Counted from the first letter of the stretch, positions 1 to 6,034 are shown. The stretch is DNA of 6,614 nucleotides from JBGPLH01 sp041486365 [NCBI: Thermodesulfobacteriota bacterium] (GCA_041486365.1 JBGPLH010000186.1:1-6614); one strand, 5' to 3'. Notes: generated from the letters alone by a model not told the origin. Program-made: numbers and translations.

Positions 1-258
1 GCGGGCGACGAGAGCGAGATCGCGCTGCACGCGGGCGACCGGCTCGTGCTCTACACGGACGGCCTCTCGGAGGCGCGTGACGGGAGCGGCTCGTTGTACG
101 GAGTGGACCGCCTCGAGAAACTTCTCGTCGAGCACGGCCGCTCGCCGCTCGCCGACCTGTGCGGCTTGCTCGTGTCCGGCGTCGATTCCTTCCGCCGTGG
201 ACCCGCGACCGACGACACGCTGCTCGTCGCGATCGGTATCCCCGGCGCGGGCCGGTGA
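1..258 (+). CDS. PP2C/SpoIIE-type serine phosphatase (RsbU-like), C-terminal part, 5' truncated by window
   Basis: The reading frame is open from base 1 to the TGA at 256-258 and gives 85 residues, so the gene starts outside the window. Visible marks of the PP2C/SpoIIE phosphatase family are the segment GDRLVLYTDGLSEARD (residues 12-27), with the metal-binding Asp of the TDG motif, a YGxxRLExLL helix, and the terminal TDDTLLVAIGI strand carrying the last metal-binding Asp pair. Family members dephosphorylate the phosphoserine of a STAS anti-anti-sigma protein. That fits the kinase and STAS genes immediately downstream, with the kinase start only 7 bp after this stop. The N-terminal sensor part (PAS, GAF, HAMP, receiver or none) cannot be seen, so the input signal is unknown. 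The family call is firm; the RsbU-like role is inferred from context. Confidence 0.88.
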   Translation, partial: AGDESEIALHAGDRLVLYTDGLSEARDGSGSLYGVDRLEKLLVEHGRSPLADLCGLLVSGVDSFRRGPATDDTLLVAIGIPGAGR

Positions 259-265
259 GGGCGCC

Positions 266-706
266 GTGGCCGCCGAAGGAACCGTCTCGATCCGAATCCC
301 GAGCGACCCCAAACACCTCTATCTCATGCGCCGCCTCGTGCAGGAGGTCTCCCTCGCCCACGGGTTCACGGAGGAGGAGGTGAGGCGGATGGTGCTGGCG
401 ATGGACGAGGCGTGCACCAACGTGATCCGCTACGCCTATGGCGGAGACCCGGGCGGAACCATCGACATCGAGGCGCATCCGATCGAGGACGGGCTCTGCT
501 TCACGGTGATCGATCAGGGCCGCAAGCCCGATGCCGCCACCATCGCCCCGCGGGCGCTTGACGAGGTGCGGCCGGGCGGGCTCGGGACGCATTTCATCCA
601 GATGGTGATGGACGAGGTCCGCTACGACACCTCCCCGGAGCGCGGAACGCGGCTCTGCCTGGTGAAGCGGCGCAAGCCTCGCGACGAATCGCAGGGGAAA
701 GGCTGA
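266..706 (+). CDS. HATPase_c_2 serine kinase / anti-sigma factor (RsbW/SpoIIAB-like)
   Basis: The product is 146 residues, typical of RsbW-like single-domain kinases. It has a GHKL ATP-binding fold: N box at about 47-58 (DEACTNVIRYAY, Glu48 and Asn52), G1 box at 83-89 (DQGRKPD) and G2 box at 104-110 (GGLGTHF). The family phosphorylates a partner STAS protein on serine and, when not bound to it, sequesters a sigma factor or another target. I chose the GTG at 266 because GGTGAGG lies just upstream (254-260) and the fold begins right after it (TVSIRIPSDPKHL). A longer in-frame reading back to 77 would overlap the phosphatase gene and encodes only Arg/Ser-rich low-complexity sequence. It sits between the phosphatase and the STAS gene, 12 bp before the latter. 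No sigma factor is adjacent, so its output target is open. Confidence 0.9.
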   Translation: MAAEGTVSIRIPSDPKHLYLMRRLVQEVSLAHGFTEEEVRRMVLAMDEACTNVIRYAYGGDPGGTIDIEAHPIEDGLCFTVIDQGRKPDAATIAPRALDEVRPGGLGTHFIQMVMDEVRYDTSPERGTRLCLVKRRKPRDESQGKG

Positions 707-718
707 AGGCGGGGGCTC

Positions 719-1060
719 ATGGACATCCACGTGGTGATGGAGCGGACGGAGGAGGGGCACGGCGTGCTCGAGGTGCGCGGTGAGGTCGACATGCACACCT
801 CGCCGCGCGTGCGCGAGGCCCAGATCCGGCTCCTCAGGTCGGGCGCGGCCCGCATCGTCATAGACCTGAGCGGCGTTGCCTACATGGACAGCTCGGGTAT
901 CGCGACCCTGATCGAGGGGCTTCAGTGGGCCCGCCGGGAGGGGCGCGAATTCCGGCTGGCGGGGCTGACCCCGACGGTGCGCGACGTGTTCGAGCTGGCC
1001 CGTTTGGCCGATGTGTTCGAGATCTTCTCCACGCGCGACGAAGCGCTCAAGGACGCCTGA
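719..1060 (+). CDS. STAS-domain anti-sigma factor antagonist (RsbV/SpoIIAA-like; possible MlaB-like role)
   Basis: The 113-residue product is a single STAS domain: an N-terminal strand pair (VLEVRGEVDMHTSP, 16-29), then the core strand and phosphorylation loop IDLSGVAYMDSSGIATLI (48-65). Ser59 aligns with the serine of SpoIIAA that the kinase phosphorylates, and the DSSG motif is intact, so the protein should be switchable by the upstream kinase and phosphatase. A GGGGG tract at 711-715 is the likely ribosome site for ATG 719. The gene is followed 72 bp later by mlaE. Canonical Mla transporters contain a small STAS subunit, MlaB, that binds the ATPase MlaF, and no other mlaB is visible here. 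The STAS call is firm. Whether it acts on a sigma/anti-sigma pair, on MlaF, or on both cannot be decided from sequence. Confidence 0.92.
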   Translation: MDIHVVMERTEEGHGVLEVRGEVDMHTSPRVREAQIRLLRSGAARIVIDLSGVAYMDSSGIATLIEGLQWARREGREFRLAGLTPTVRDVFELARLADVFEIFSTRDEALKDA

Positions 1061-1086
1061 CGGGCGTCCGCCACTCATCAGAACGC

Positions 1087-1103
1087 TCCGCGCTCCGCGC
1101 GGA
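1087..1103 (+). other. GC-rich stem-loop between the partner-switch genes and mlaE
   Basis: Arms TCCGCGC (1087-1093) and GCGCGGA (1097-1103) are perfect complements of 7 bp around a 3-base TCC loop. The hairpin lies in the only sizeable gap (1061-1132) of the seven-gene run. It is followed by TTCGCTCTT, a weak pyrimidine tract rather than a true T-run. It could be an attenuator, an RNA processing or stability element that sets the ratio of switch to transporter transcripts, or chance in GC-rich DNA. Confidence 0.4.
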
Positions 1104-1132
1104 TTCGCTCTTGACAGGAGCCGCCCCGGGCC

Positions 1133-1969
1133 ATGGCCGCGATCCGCGTCCCCGAGCGAACGCTCGGCCTGATCGGCCGGAACGGCATCACCCTCCTCCG
1201 GCACATTTCGAGCGTCTGGTGGCTCTTTGTGGAGACGCTTCGCGCGCTCCGGCAGGCCGCGCTCACGCGTCGCCTGCTGGGGGAGCGGGCGCTCTATCGC
1301 CAGATGGAGGAGATCGGCGTCCGCTCCCTGCCGATCATCGTCTTCATCGCGTTCCTCGCCGGCCTGATCCTCGCGATGCAAACCTTCTTCCAGATGCAGC
1401 GCCTGGGCGCCCAGAGCCTGATCGGCGGCATGGTGGCGATCTCGCTCACGCGGGAGCTGGCGCCGCTCCTGACGGCGCTCATCGTGGCCGGCCGCGTGGG
1501 CGCCGCTTTCACGGCGGAGATCGGAAGCATGAAGGTCTCCGAGGAGGTCCTGGCGCTGGAGACCATCGGGATCAACCCGATTGGCTTCCTCGTGGCGCCG
1601 CGCTTCCTCGCCATGACGATCATGCTCCCCTGCCTGGTCGTCTTCGCGAATGTGCTCGGGATCCTCGGCGGCTACGCGATCGGCGCGGGGCACTTCGACA
1701 TCTCGGCCGGGTCCTACCTCTCCAGCGCGCGCGACGCGCTGGCGCTCAAGGACTTCGCCTCCTCCGCGGTGAAGTCGGTGCTCTTCGGCTGGATCATCGT
1801 GCTCCTCTCCTGCTACCGCGGGCTCATCGTGGAAGGGGGGCCGGAGGAGGTGGGGCGCAGCACGATGGAGGCGGTCGTCTCGTCCATGGTGCTCATCATC
1901 CTCGTCGATTTTTTCGTGACCGGTTTCTTCTATTACTCCTTCTACCTCTTCAAGGTGGAGGTGATCTGA
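1133..1969 (+). CDS. mlaE: MlaE-family phospholipid ABC transporter permease
   Basis: This 278-residue inner-membrane protein is the permease subunit of an MCE/Mla-type lipid transporter. It has an amphipathic N-terminal helix (about 10-45), then roughly five hydrophobic segments (about 64-84, 97-118, 153-182, 208-228 and 248-274). The family signature is strong: TRELAPLLTALIVAGRVGAA (106-125) followed by FTAEIGSMKVSEEVLALETI (126-145) and GINPI (146-150), the region that contacts the ATPase. The start is well fixed: an in-frame TGA at 1112-1114 blocks extension, and AGGAG (1116-1120) lies 12 bases before ATG 1133, slightly farther than usual. Unlike some MlaE homologues it carries no fused N-terminal STAS domain. 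Its TGA shares one base with the mlaF ATG. Partners are the adjacent MlaF and MlaD. Confidence 0.95.
   Translation: MAAIRVPERTLGLIGRNGITLLRHISSVWWLFVETLRALRQAALTRRLLGERALYRQMEEIGVRSLPIIVFIAFLAGLILAMQTFFQMQRLGAQSLIGGMVAISLTRELAPLLTALIVAGRVGAAFTAEIGSMKVSEEVLALETIGINPIGFLVAPRFLAMTIMLPCLVVFANVLGILGGYAIGAGHFDISAGSYLSSARDALALKDFASSAVKSVLFGWIIVLLSCYRGLIVEGGPEEVGRSTMEAVVSSMVLIILVDFFVTGFFYYSFYLFKVEVI
1957..1966 (+). promoter_or_regulatory. Exceptionally complete Shine-Dalgarno for mlaF
   Basis: GGAGGTGATC is a 10-base perfect complement of the conserved 3' tail of bacterial 16S rRNA. GGAGG ends 7 bases before ATG 1969. It lies inside the last codons of mlaE (VEVI) and decides the mlaF start. It is stronger than any other ribosome site in the window. 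Confidence 0.8.
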
Positions 1970-2781
1970 TGGCGCCCTCCGCGGCCACGGGACCGATCAT
2001 CCGGGTCGAGAACCTCGCGAAGCGGCTCGGGGGGCGCGTGGTGTATGACGGCGTCTCCTTCGACGTTCCCGCGCGAAAGATCACGGTCGTGCTGGGGCTC
2101 TCGGGAGAGGGGAAGAGCACGCTGCTACGGATCCTCGCGGGCACGCTGCCGCCCGACGGTGGGCGGGTGATCGTCGGAGGCGAGGACCTCGCGCGGTTTT
2201 CGCCCGAGGGGCTGCGCGCCTGGCGCCGGCGGATGGGGATGCTCTTCCAGGCAGCGGCGCTCTTCCATTCGATGACGGTGGGCGAGAACGTGGCGCTCCC
2301 AATCCTCGAGCACACGGAGCTGGATCCGGGCGTGATCTCGCTCATGGTGAGGCTCAAGCTCGAGCTGGTGGGGCTCTCCGGCTTCGAGCACCTGCGCCCC
2401 GGACAGCTCTCGGGCGGGATGCAGAAACGTGTCGCCCTCGCCCGCGCCATCGCGCTGGACCCGGAGGTGATCTTCTGCGACGAGCCCACCGCGGGGCTCG
2501 ATCCGATCGTGGCCGGCGTGATCGTGAAGCTGATCATGGATCTCAACCGCCGGCTCGGCATCACCGCGGTCGTGGTGACCCACGACATCGAGGCGGCCTT
2601 CCGCATGGCGGACCAGATGGTGATGCTCTACCGGGGGCGCATGATCGCCTGCGGGTCGCCCGAGGAAATCCGCGCGCACCCCGACCCGGTGCTGCGGCAG
2701 TTCCTGAGCGGTAGCCCCGAGGGGCCGATCCCCATGCGGCGATCCGGCGAGGAGTTCCTCGCCGACCTCCTCAAGGTCTGA
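1969..2781 (+). CDS. mlaF: MlaF-family phospholipid ABC transporter ATP-binding protein
   Basis: The 270-residue cytoplasmic ATPase powers lipid movement by the MlaE/MlaD complex. All nucleotide-binding motifs are intact: Walker A GLSGEGKST (43-51), Q-loop Gln94 in LFQAAALF, ABC signature LSGGM (147-151), Walker B VIFCDE (167-172) with catalytic Glu172, D-loop AGLDP (175-179) and switch His205 in VTHD. The stretch LFHSMTVGENVALPI (98-112) is characteristic of the MlaF/Ttg2A group. Length matches the family (about 260-270). The ATG overlaps the mlaE stop as TGATG and has a perfect Shine-Dalgarno. The reading frame stays open far upstream, to about 925, but that stretch only shadows the STAS and mlaE genes. 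The C-terminal tail (about 240-270) ends FLADLLKV. mlaD follows after 12 bp. Confidence 0.96.
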   Translation: MAPSAATGPIIRVENLAKRLGGRVVYDGVSFDVPARKITVVLGLSGEGKSTLLRILAGTLPPDGGRVIVGGEDLARFSPEGLRAWRRRMGMLFQAAALFHSMTVGENVALPILEHTELDPGVISLMVRLKLELVGLSGFEHLRPGQLSGGMQKRVALARAIALDPEVIFCDEPTAGLDPIVAGVIVKLIMDLNRRLGITAVVVTHDIEAAFRMADQMVMLYRGRMIACGSPEEIRAHPDPVLRQFLSGSPEGPIPMRRSGEEFLADLLKV

Positions 2782-2793
2782 CGCGGGAGACCC

Positions 2794-3744
2794 ATGGAAT
2801 ACACGCGCACCGAGATCCGCACGGGGCTCCTGATCGTGCTCGCGGCGATCCTGGCCGCCATGGTGATCTTCATCGTGGGGGACTTCAGGAACCTCTTCAC
2901 GCCGAAGATGCACGTGCAGGCAATCTTCGACGGGTCCAACGGGCTCAAGCCCTACGCCGGGGTCCGCTATGCGGGCGTCGAGGTCGGCGAGGTGCGCGCG
3001 ATCCACCTCACGAAGGACAAGCCGCCGCGCGTGTCGCTCGATCTCGTGGTGCGGCGCGACGCCGGCATCCAGGAGGGCTCGGAGGCCCGGGTCAAGACGC
3101 TCGGTTTCCTCGGCGAGCGGTACGTGGAAATCGACCCTCCGGCGAAGGGAGGACCCGTCCTCGAGGAGGGTGGCCGGGTCCGGGGGCGCTCCACGGCGCA
3201 GCTGGAGGACATGGGACCCCTGTTCGAGGATCTTCTGGGGAATATCCGCGAGACTCGCAAGCAGGTGGACAGCCTGCTCGGCGACGAGGCCTTTCGGACG
3301 AATCTGAAAGAAGCCGTGAAGCGTGCGGGCGATCTCACGGAAGAGCTGAAGAACGCGCTTTCGGAGAATCGCGCGGAGCTGAGGCAGACGATCCAGCACG
3401 CGCGCTCGGCCTCGGGCGAGGTGGATTCACTGCTCAGGGAGCGCCGCGAGGAGATCTCCCAGGCGCTCAAGGATCTCGCGAGCATCGCGGACAAGATGGA
3501 CCGGACCGCCGACGATCTCGACGCGCTGGCGAAGAAGAGCCGCGGGATCTTGGATCGGAACGAATCGAACATCGAGGGGACGATCACCGACCTGCGCTCG
3601 ACGGCGCGCAACGTGCGTGATCTCTCCGGCGACCTGAAGAAACACCCGCACAGGATCATCTGGAGCGTTCCCAACCCCTTCGGCCGGGACAAGGACGAGG
3701 GGGTCGCGCCCGCGGCGCCCGCTCCCAGCGGAGGTGGTCCTTGA
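2794..3744 (+). CDS. mlaD: MlaD-family MCE-domain protein with long coiled-coil C-terminus
   Basis: The 316-residue product is the membrane-anchored periplasmic lipid-binding subunit. One N-terminal transmembrane helix (about 11-29, after TEIR) is followed by a single MCE domain (about 38-115) with GLKPYAGVRYAGVEVGEV (50-67) and the closing VKTLGFLGERYVEIDP (100-115). Residues about 130-285 are charged, heptad-like and almost free of glycine and proline, predicting a long coiled coil. Then come HPHRIIWSVPNPFG and an Ala/Pro/Gly tail. E. coli MlaD is only about 183 residues, so the helical extension is the distinguishing part; in related MCE proteins such regions form a hydrophobic tunnel or needle across the periplasm. 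GGGAG at 2785-2789 precedes ATG 2794. The stop overlaps the next gene's TTG start. No mlaC or mlaA follows. Confidence 0.93.
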   Translation: MEYTRTEIRTGLLIVLAAILAAMVIFIVGDFRNLFTPKMHVQAIFDGSNGLKPYAGVRYAGVEVGEVRAIHLTKDKPPRVSLDLVVRRDAGIQEGSEARVKTLGFLGERYVEIDPPAKGGPVLEEGGRVRGRSTAQLEDMGPLFEDLLGNIRETRKQVDSLLGDEAFRTNLKEAVKRAGDLTEELKNALSENRAELRQTIQHARSASGEVDSLLRERREEISQALKDLASIADKMDRTADDLDALAKKSRGILDRNESNIEGTITDLRSTARNVRDLSGDLKKHPHRIIWSVPNPFGRDKDEGVAPAAPAPSGGGP

Positions 3745-4613
3745 AGCCCGGAAAGCCGAGCTACACCGCCGAGGGAGCGGCCGCGATCCGGGCCCTCGAG
3801 ACTCTCGCGCCCGCCCATCGCCGCGTCTTCGAGGATCGCTACGCCCTCGCCCTGCTCAGCACCGCCCGGCGCCTCCGCATGCTGCCGGGCATCCGGCACG
3901 TCATCGCGCATCTCGTCGAGTCGAAGCTGCCGGGCGTGATGGCCTTCGCAGCCGGACGCGCGCGCTGGATGGACGATCGGCTGATGAGGGCCGCGCCCTC
4001 GCTCGATCAGATCGTCCTCCTCGGCGCGGGCTACGACACGACCTTCGCGCGCCATCCGGAGCTGGCCGAGCGCCTGGCCTACTTCGAGGTGGACCATCCC
4101 GACACGCAGATCTCGAAGATGGAACGCATCGCCCGGCGCCGGGACGTCTTCGGAGAGTCCTTCGATCGGGTGCGAACGGTCGCGGTGGATTTCCAGCGGG
4201 AGGATCTTGAGACGCGGCTCCTTGAAGAGGGATACCGCGCCGACGGTCGGACCTGCTTCATCTGGTCGGGTGTCACGATGTATCTCGATCGAAAGGCGGT
4301 GGAGGAAACGCTGCGCGTGATCGGGCGGGCGGCTCCGGGGAGCCACGTGCTCTTCGATGCGGTGGTGAAGCGGGAGTTCGAGCGCCCCGAGTACGAGAAG
4401 GCACGCGAGATGTTCCGCAAGTGGGGCGAGGCGATTCGCTTCACGATTGACACGGAGGACGTGAAGGACCTCCTCGGCCGCTTCGGCCTGGAGGTCGCCG
4501 AGATCACCGAGGGCCCCGCGCTCCGGGACATGTATTTCGCGAAGGAGGACCCGCGCCGGATCCAGCCCGGGGGTATCCTGGTGCATGGGCGGAGAATCGG
4601 GGGTCAGGCTTGA
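3741..4613 (+). CDS. Class I SAM-dependent methyltransferase, LCMT/PPM1 family (TIGR00027-like)
   Basis: The 290-residue product resembles the leucine carboxyl methyltransferase-like family common in mycobacteria and other GC-rich bacteria, usually annotated as O-methyltransferases of unknown substrate. Visible motifs: N-terminal KPSYTAEGAAAIRALE (5-20), SAM-binding motif I VLLGAGYDTTF (92-102), acidic EVDHP (116-120) closing strand 2, VDFQ (149-152) and FIWSGVTMYL (173-182). It starts with TTG in a TTGA overlap with the mlaD stop; GGAGGTGG at 3730-3737 supports this start and translational coupling. The protein lacks a signal peptide or membrane segment, so it is probably cytosolic. Its position after mlaD suggests a role linked to envelope lipids, but that is only inference from gene order. 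An octamer repeat overlaps its stop. Confidence 0.9.
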   Translation: MKPGKPSYTAEGAAAIRALETLAPAHRRVFEDRYALALLSTARRLRMLPGIRHVIAHLVESKLPGVMAFAAGRARWMDDRLMRAAPSLDQIVLLGAGYDTTFARHPELAERLAYFEVDHPDTQISKMERIARRRDVFGESFDRVRTVAVDFQREDLETRLLEEGYRADGRTCFIWSGVTMYLDRKAVEETLRVIGRAAPGSHVLFDAVVKREFERPEYEKAREMFRKWGEAIRFTIDTEDVKDLLGRFGLEVAEITEGPALRDMYFAKEDPRRIQPGGILVHGRRIGGQA

Positions 4614-4625
4614 CTTATTGACTTA
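4610..4625 (+). repeat. Tandem octamer TTGACTTA x2 across the methyltransferase stop
   Basis: TTGACTTA occurs twice head to tail (4610-4617, 4618-4625) and a third copy begins as TTG at 4626. The first copy contains the TGA stop (4611-4613). The tract is notably AT-rich against its surroundings. It may be replication slippage at the gene end; no -10 box lies at the right distance to make its TTGACT a promoter. Confidence 0.6.
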
Positions 4626-4755
4626 TTGGTTTCGACCTTCGCTCGTCCCTCCCTGCTCATCCTCCTCCCTGAGAAACGTTCCTTGCGATGCTGGAGCCGC
4701 ATGGGGAGGGTACGCCATCGGGGCCGAAACTGCGTGGCGACCGTGGTTCCGGCCA

Positions 4756-4784
4756 TTGGGCGGCCGCGGGCTGTTCGCTATACT
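4756..4784 (+). promoter_or_regulatory. Putative sigma70-type promoter for moeB
   Basis: TTGGGC (4756-4761) and TATACT (4779-4784) are separated by exactly 17 bases. The -10 matches the consensus at 5 of 6 positions and the -35 at 3 of 6. The predicted start near 4791 would give a leader of about 85 bases before ATG 4877. It is the only convincing -10 box I see in this GC-rich gap. Confidence 0.5.
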
Positions 4785-4795
4785 GGGATAGTCAC

Positions 4796-4817
4796 GACGG
4801 GTTTCTTACCGCCCGTC
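4796..4817 (+). other. Small leader hairpin upstream of moeB
   Basis: GACGGG (4796-4801) and CCCGTC (4812-4817) are perfect 6-bp arms around a 10-base loop, a few bases after the predicted transcription start. There is no T-run, so it is not a terminator. It may be a 5' stabilising hairpin or chance; it is too small to match a known riboswitch. Confidence 0.3.
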
Positions 4818-4876
4818 CCCGGCACTTGCCGCGCGAGGCAGGAATCACATCGACATCACCTCACGAGGTTTAACGC

Positions 4877-6034
4877 ATGAGCGGGAAGAACGACGCCCTC
4901 AAACCCGACCAGTACCAGCGCTACAGCCGCCACCTGATCCTGCCCGAGATCGGGATCGAGGGGCAGCGGAAGCTGCTGGACGCGAAGGTCCTGATCATCG
5001 GTGCGGGAGGGCTCGGATGCCCGCTCTCGATCTACCTCGCCGCGGCGGGGGTCGGGACGATCGGGCTCGTGGATTTCGACGTCGTCGATCTCACGAACCT
5101 CCAGCGGCAGATTCTCTATTCCACCGAGGAGGTCGGCGTTCCCAAGATCGAAGTCGCCGCGCGGCGGATCCATGCGCTGAATCCCGACGTCCGCGTGATC
5201 CCCTTCAAGGAGCGAATCACGAGCGATAACGCCATGCGCATCATGGCGCCCTTCGACGTGATCATCGACGGCACCGACAACTTCCCCACGCGCTATCTCA
5301 CCAACGACGCCTCGGTGCTGCTCGGCAAGCCCAACGTGTACGGCAGCATCTTCCGCTTCGAGGGGCAGGCCACCGTCTTCGACGCGCGGCAGGGCCCCTG
5401 CTACCGCTGCCTCTTCCCCGAGCCGCCCCCGCCCGGCATGGTTCCCTCCTGCGCGGAGGGAGGCGTGCTCGGCGTGCTGCCGGGGATGATCGCGATGATC
5501 CAGGCCACCGAGGCGATCAAGATCATCACGGGCAAGGGGACGACGCTCGTCGGGCGCCTGCTCCAGTACGACTCGCTCGGCATGCGCTTCCGCGAGTTCA
5601 GGCTGCGCAAGGACCCGAAGTGTCCCGTGTGCGGCGAGAACCCGACAGTGACGGCGCTCATCGACTACGAGGGTTTCTGCGGGCTCAAGGCGGAAGAGTC
5701 CGAGGCGCCGGTGCCGGAGATCAGCCCGGTGGAGCTGAAGGGAAGGATGGACGCGAAGTCCGACTTCCTGCTGCTCGACGTGCGCGAGCCGCGCGAATAC
5801 GAGATCGCGCGAATCCCCGGCGCGACGCTGATTCCGCTCGGCGATCTCCCGAGCCGCCTGGGCGAGATCGAAGAGTGGCGCGATCGCGAGATCGTGGTCC
5901 ACTGCAAGAGCGGCCCGCGAAGCCGGAAGGCCTGCGGGATCCTGATGAAGGCCGGCTTCGGCAACGTGAAGAACCTCTACGGCGGTATTCACGAGTGGGC
6001 GACGCAGATCGACCCGAGCGTCCCGCGTTACTGA
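4877..6034 (+). CDS. moeB: MoeB/ThiF-type E1 adenylyltransferase fused to rhodanese domain (MoeZ/MOCS3-like)
   Basis: The 385-residue cytosolic enzyme would activate the C-terminal glycine of a ubiquitin-like sulfur carrier (MoaD, ThiS or CysO type) by adenylation, then help convert it to thiocarboxylate. The E1 domain (about 10-265) shows QYQRYSRHLILPEIG (12-26), the nucleotide loop GAGGLG (42-47), catalytic Arg77 in NLQRQ, Lys90, Asp134 in DGTDN, and Cys192 in PSCAEGGVLG. Two CxxC pairs for zinc are complete (175/178 and 249/252). The rhodanese domain (about 280-385) has LLLDVREPREYE (298-309) and active-site loop HCKSGPRS (342-349) with catalytic Cys343; it ends IDPSVPRY, as MoeZ-type fusions usually do. 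GAGGT (4865-4869) precedes ATG 4877. It appears to have its own promoter and no carrier or sulfurtransferase partner in view, so molybdopterin, thiamine and cysteine routes are all possible. Confidence 0.94.
   Translation: MSGKNDALKPDQYQRYSRHLILPEIGIEGQRKLLDAKVLIIGAGGLGCPLSIYLAAAGVGTIGLVDFDVVDLTNLQRQILYSTEEVGVPKIEVAARRIHALNPDVRVIPFKERITSDNAMRIMAPFDVIIDGTDNFPTRYLTNDASVLLGKPNVYGSIFRFEGQATVFDARQGPCYRCLFPEPPPPGMVPSCAEGGVLGVLPGMIAMIQATEAIKIITGKGTTLVGRLLQYDSLGMRFREFRLRKDPKCPVCGENPTVTALIDYEGFCGLKAEESEAPVPEISPVELKGRMDAKSDFLLLDVREPREYEIARIPGATLIPLGDLPSRLGEIEEWRDREIVVHCKSGPRSRKACGILMKAGFGNVKNLYGGIHEWATQIDPSVPRY

Larger units (their letters stand above)
4614..4876. other. 263-bp intergenic region between the mla operon and moeB
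   Basis: No supported gene is seen here; three short readings are possible but none has a plausible protein composition or a good ribosome site. The region holds the tail of the octamer repeat, an imperfect inverted repeat (GGCCGAAAC 4722-4730 against GTTCCGGCC 4746-4754, one mismatch, no T-run), a plausible promoter at 4756-4784, a leader hairpin at 4796-4817 and the moeB ribosome site GAGGT (4865-4869). Confidence 0.7.

Noticed and set aside
1111-1116. TTGACA as a -35 box for mlaE
   Set aside because: No -10-like sequence at 15-19 bases downstream, which would also lie inside the mlaE coding region.
925-1968. Upstream open extension of the mlaF frame, suggesting a 618-residue fusion
   Set aside because: The extension runs out of frame through the STAS and mlaE genes and encodes Arg/Pro/Gly-rich noise; ATG 1969 has a perfect ribosome site.
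2125-3399. Long antisense open frame (424 codons) opposite mlaF and mlaD
   Set aside because: Composition is rich in His, Arg, Asp and Glu, as expected from the antisense of GC-rich codons; it opposes two genes with clear motifs.
2967-4586. Long antisense open frame (539 codons) opposite mlaD and the methyltransferase
   Set aside because: No recognisable domain, and it mirrors the codon bias of well-supported sense genes.
4722-4754. Imperfect inverted repeat as the terminator of the mla operon
   Set aside because: Arms pair 8 of 9 but the loop is 15 bases and no T-run follows; over 100 bp beyond the last stop.
4585-4880. Short + strand open frames in the intergenic gap
   Set aside because: Three overlapping frames of 61-84 codons with no coding bias, poor ribosome sites, and a promoter within them.
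4856-5992. Antisense open frame (378 codons) opposite moeB
   Set aside because: Low-complexity His/Arg/Asp-rich shadow of a gene with all E1 and rhodanese motifs.
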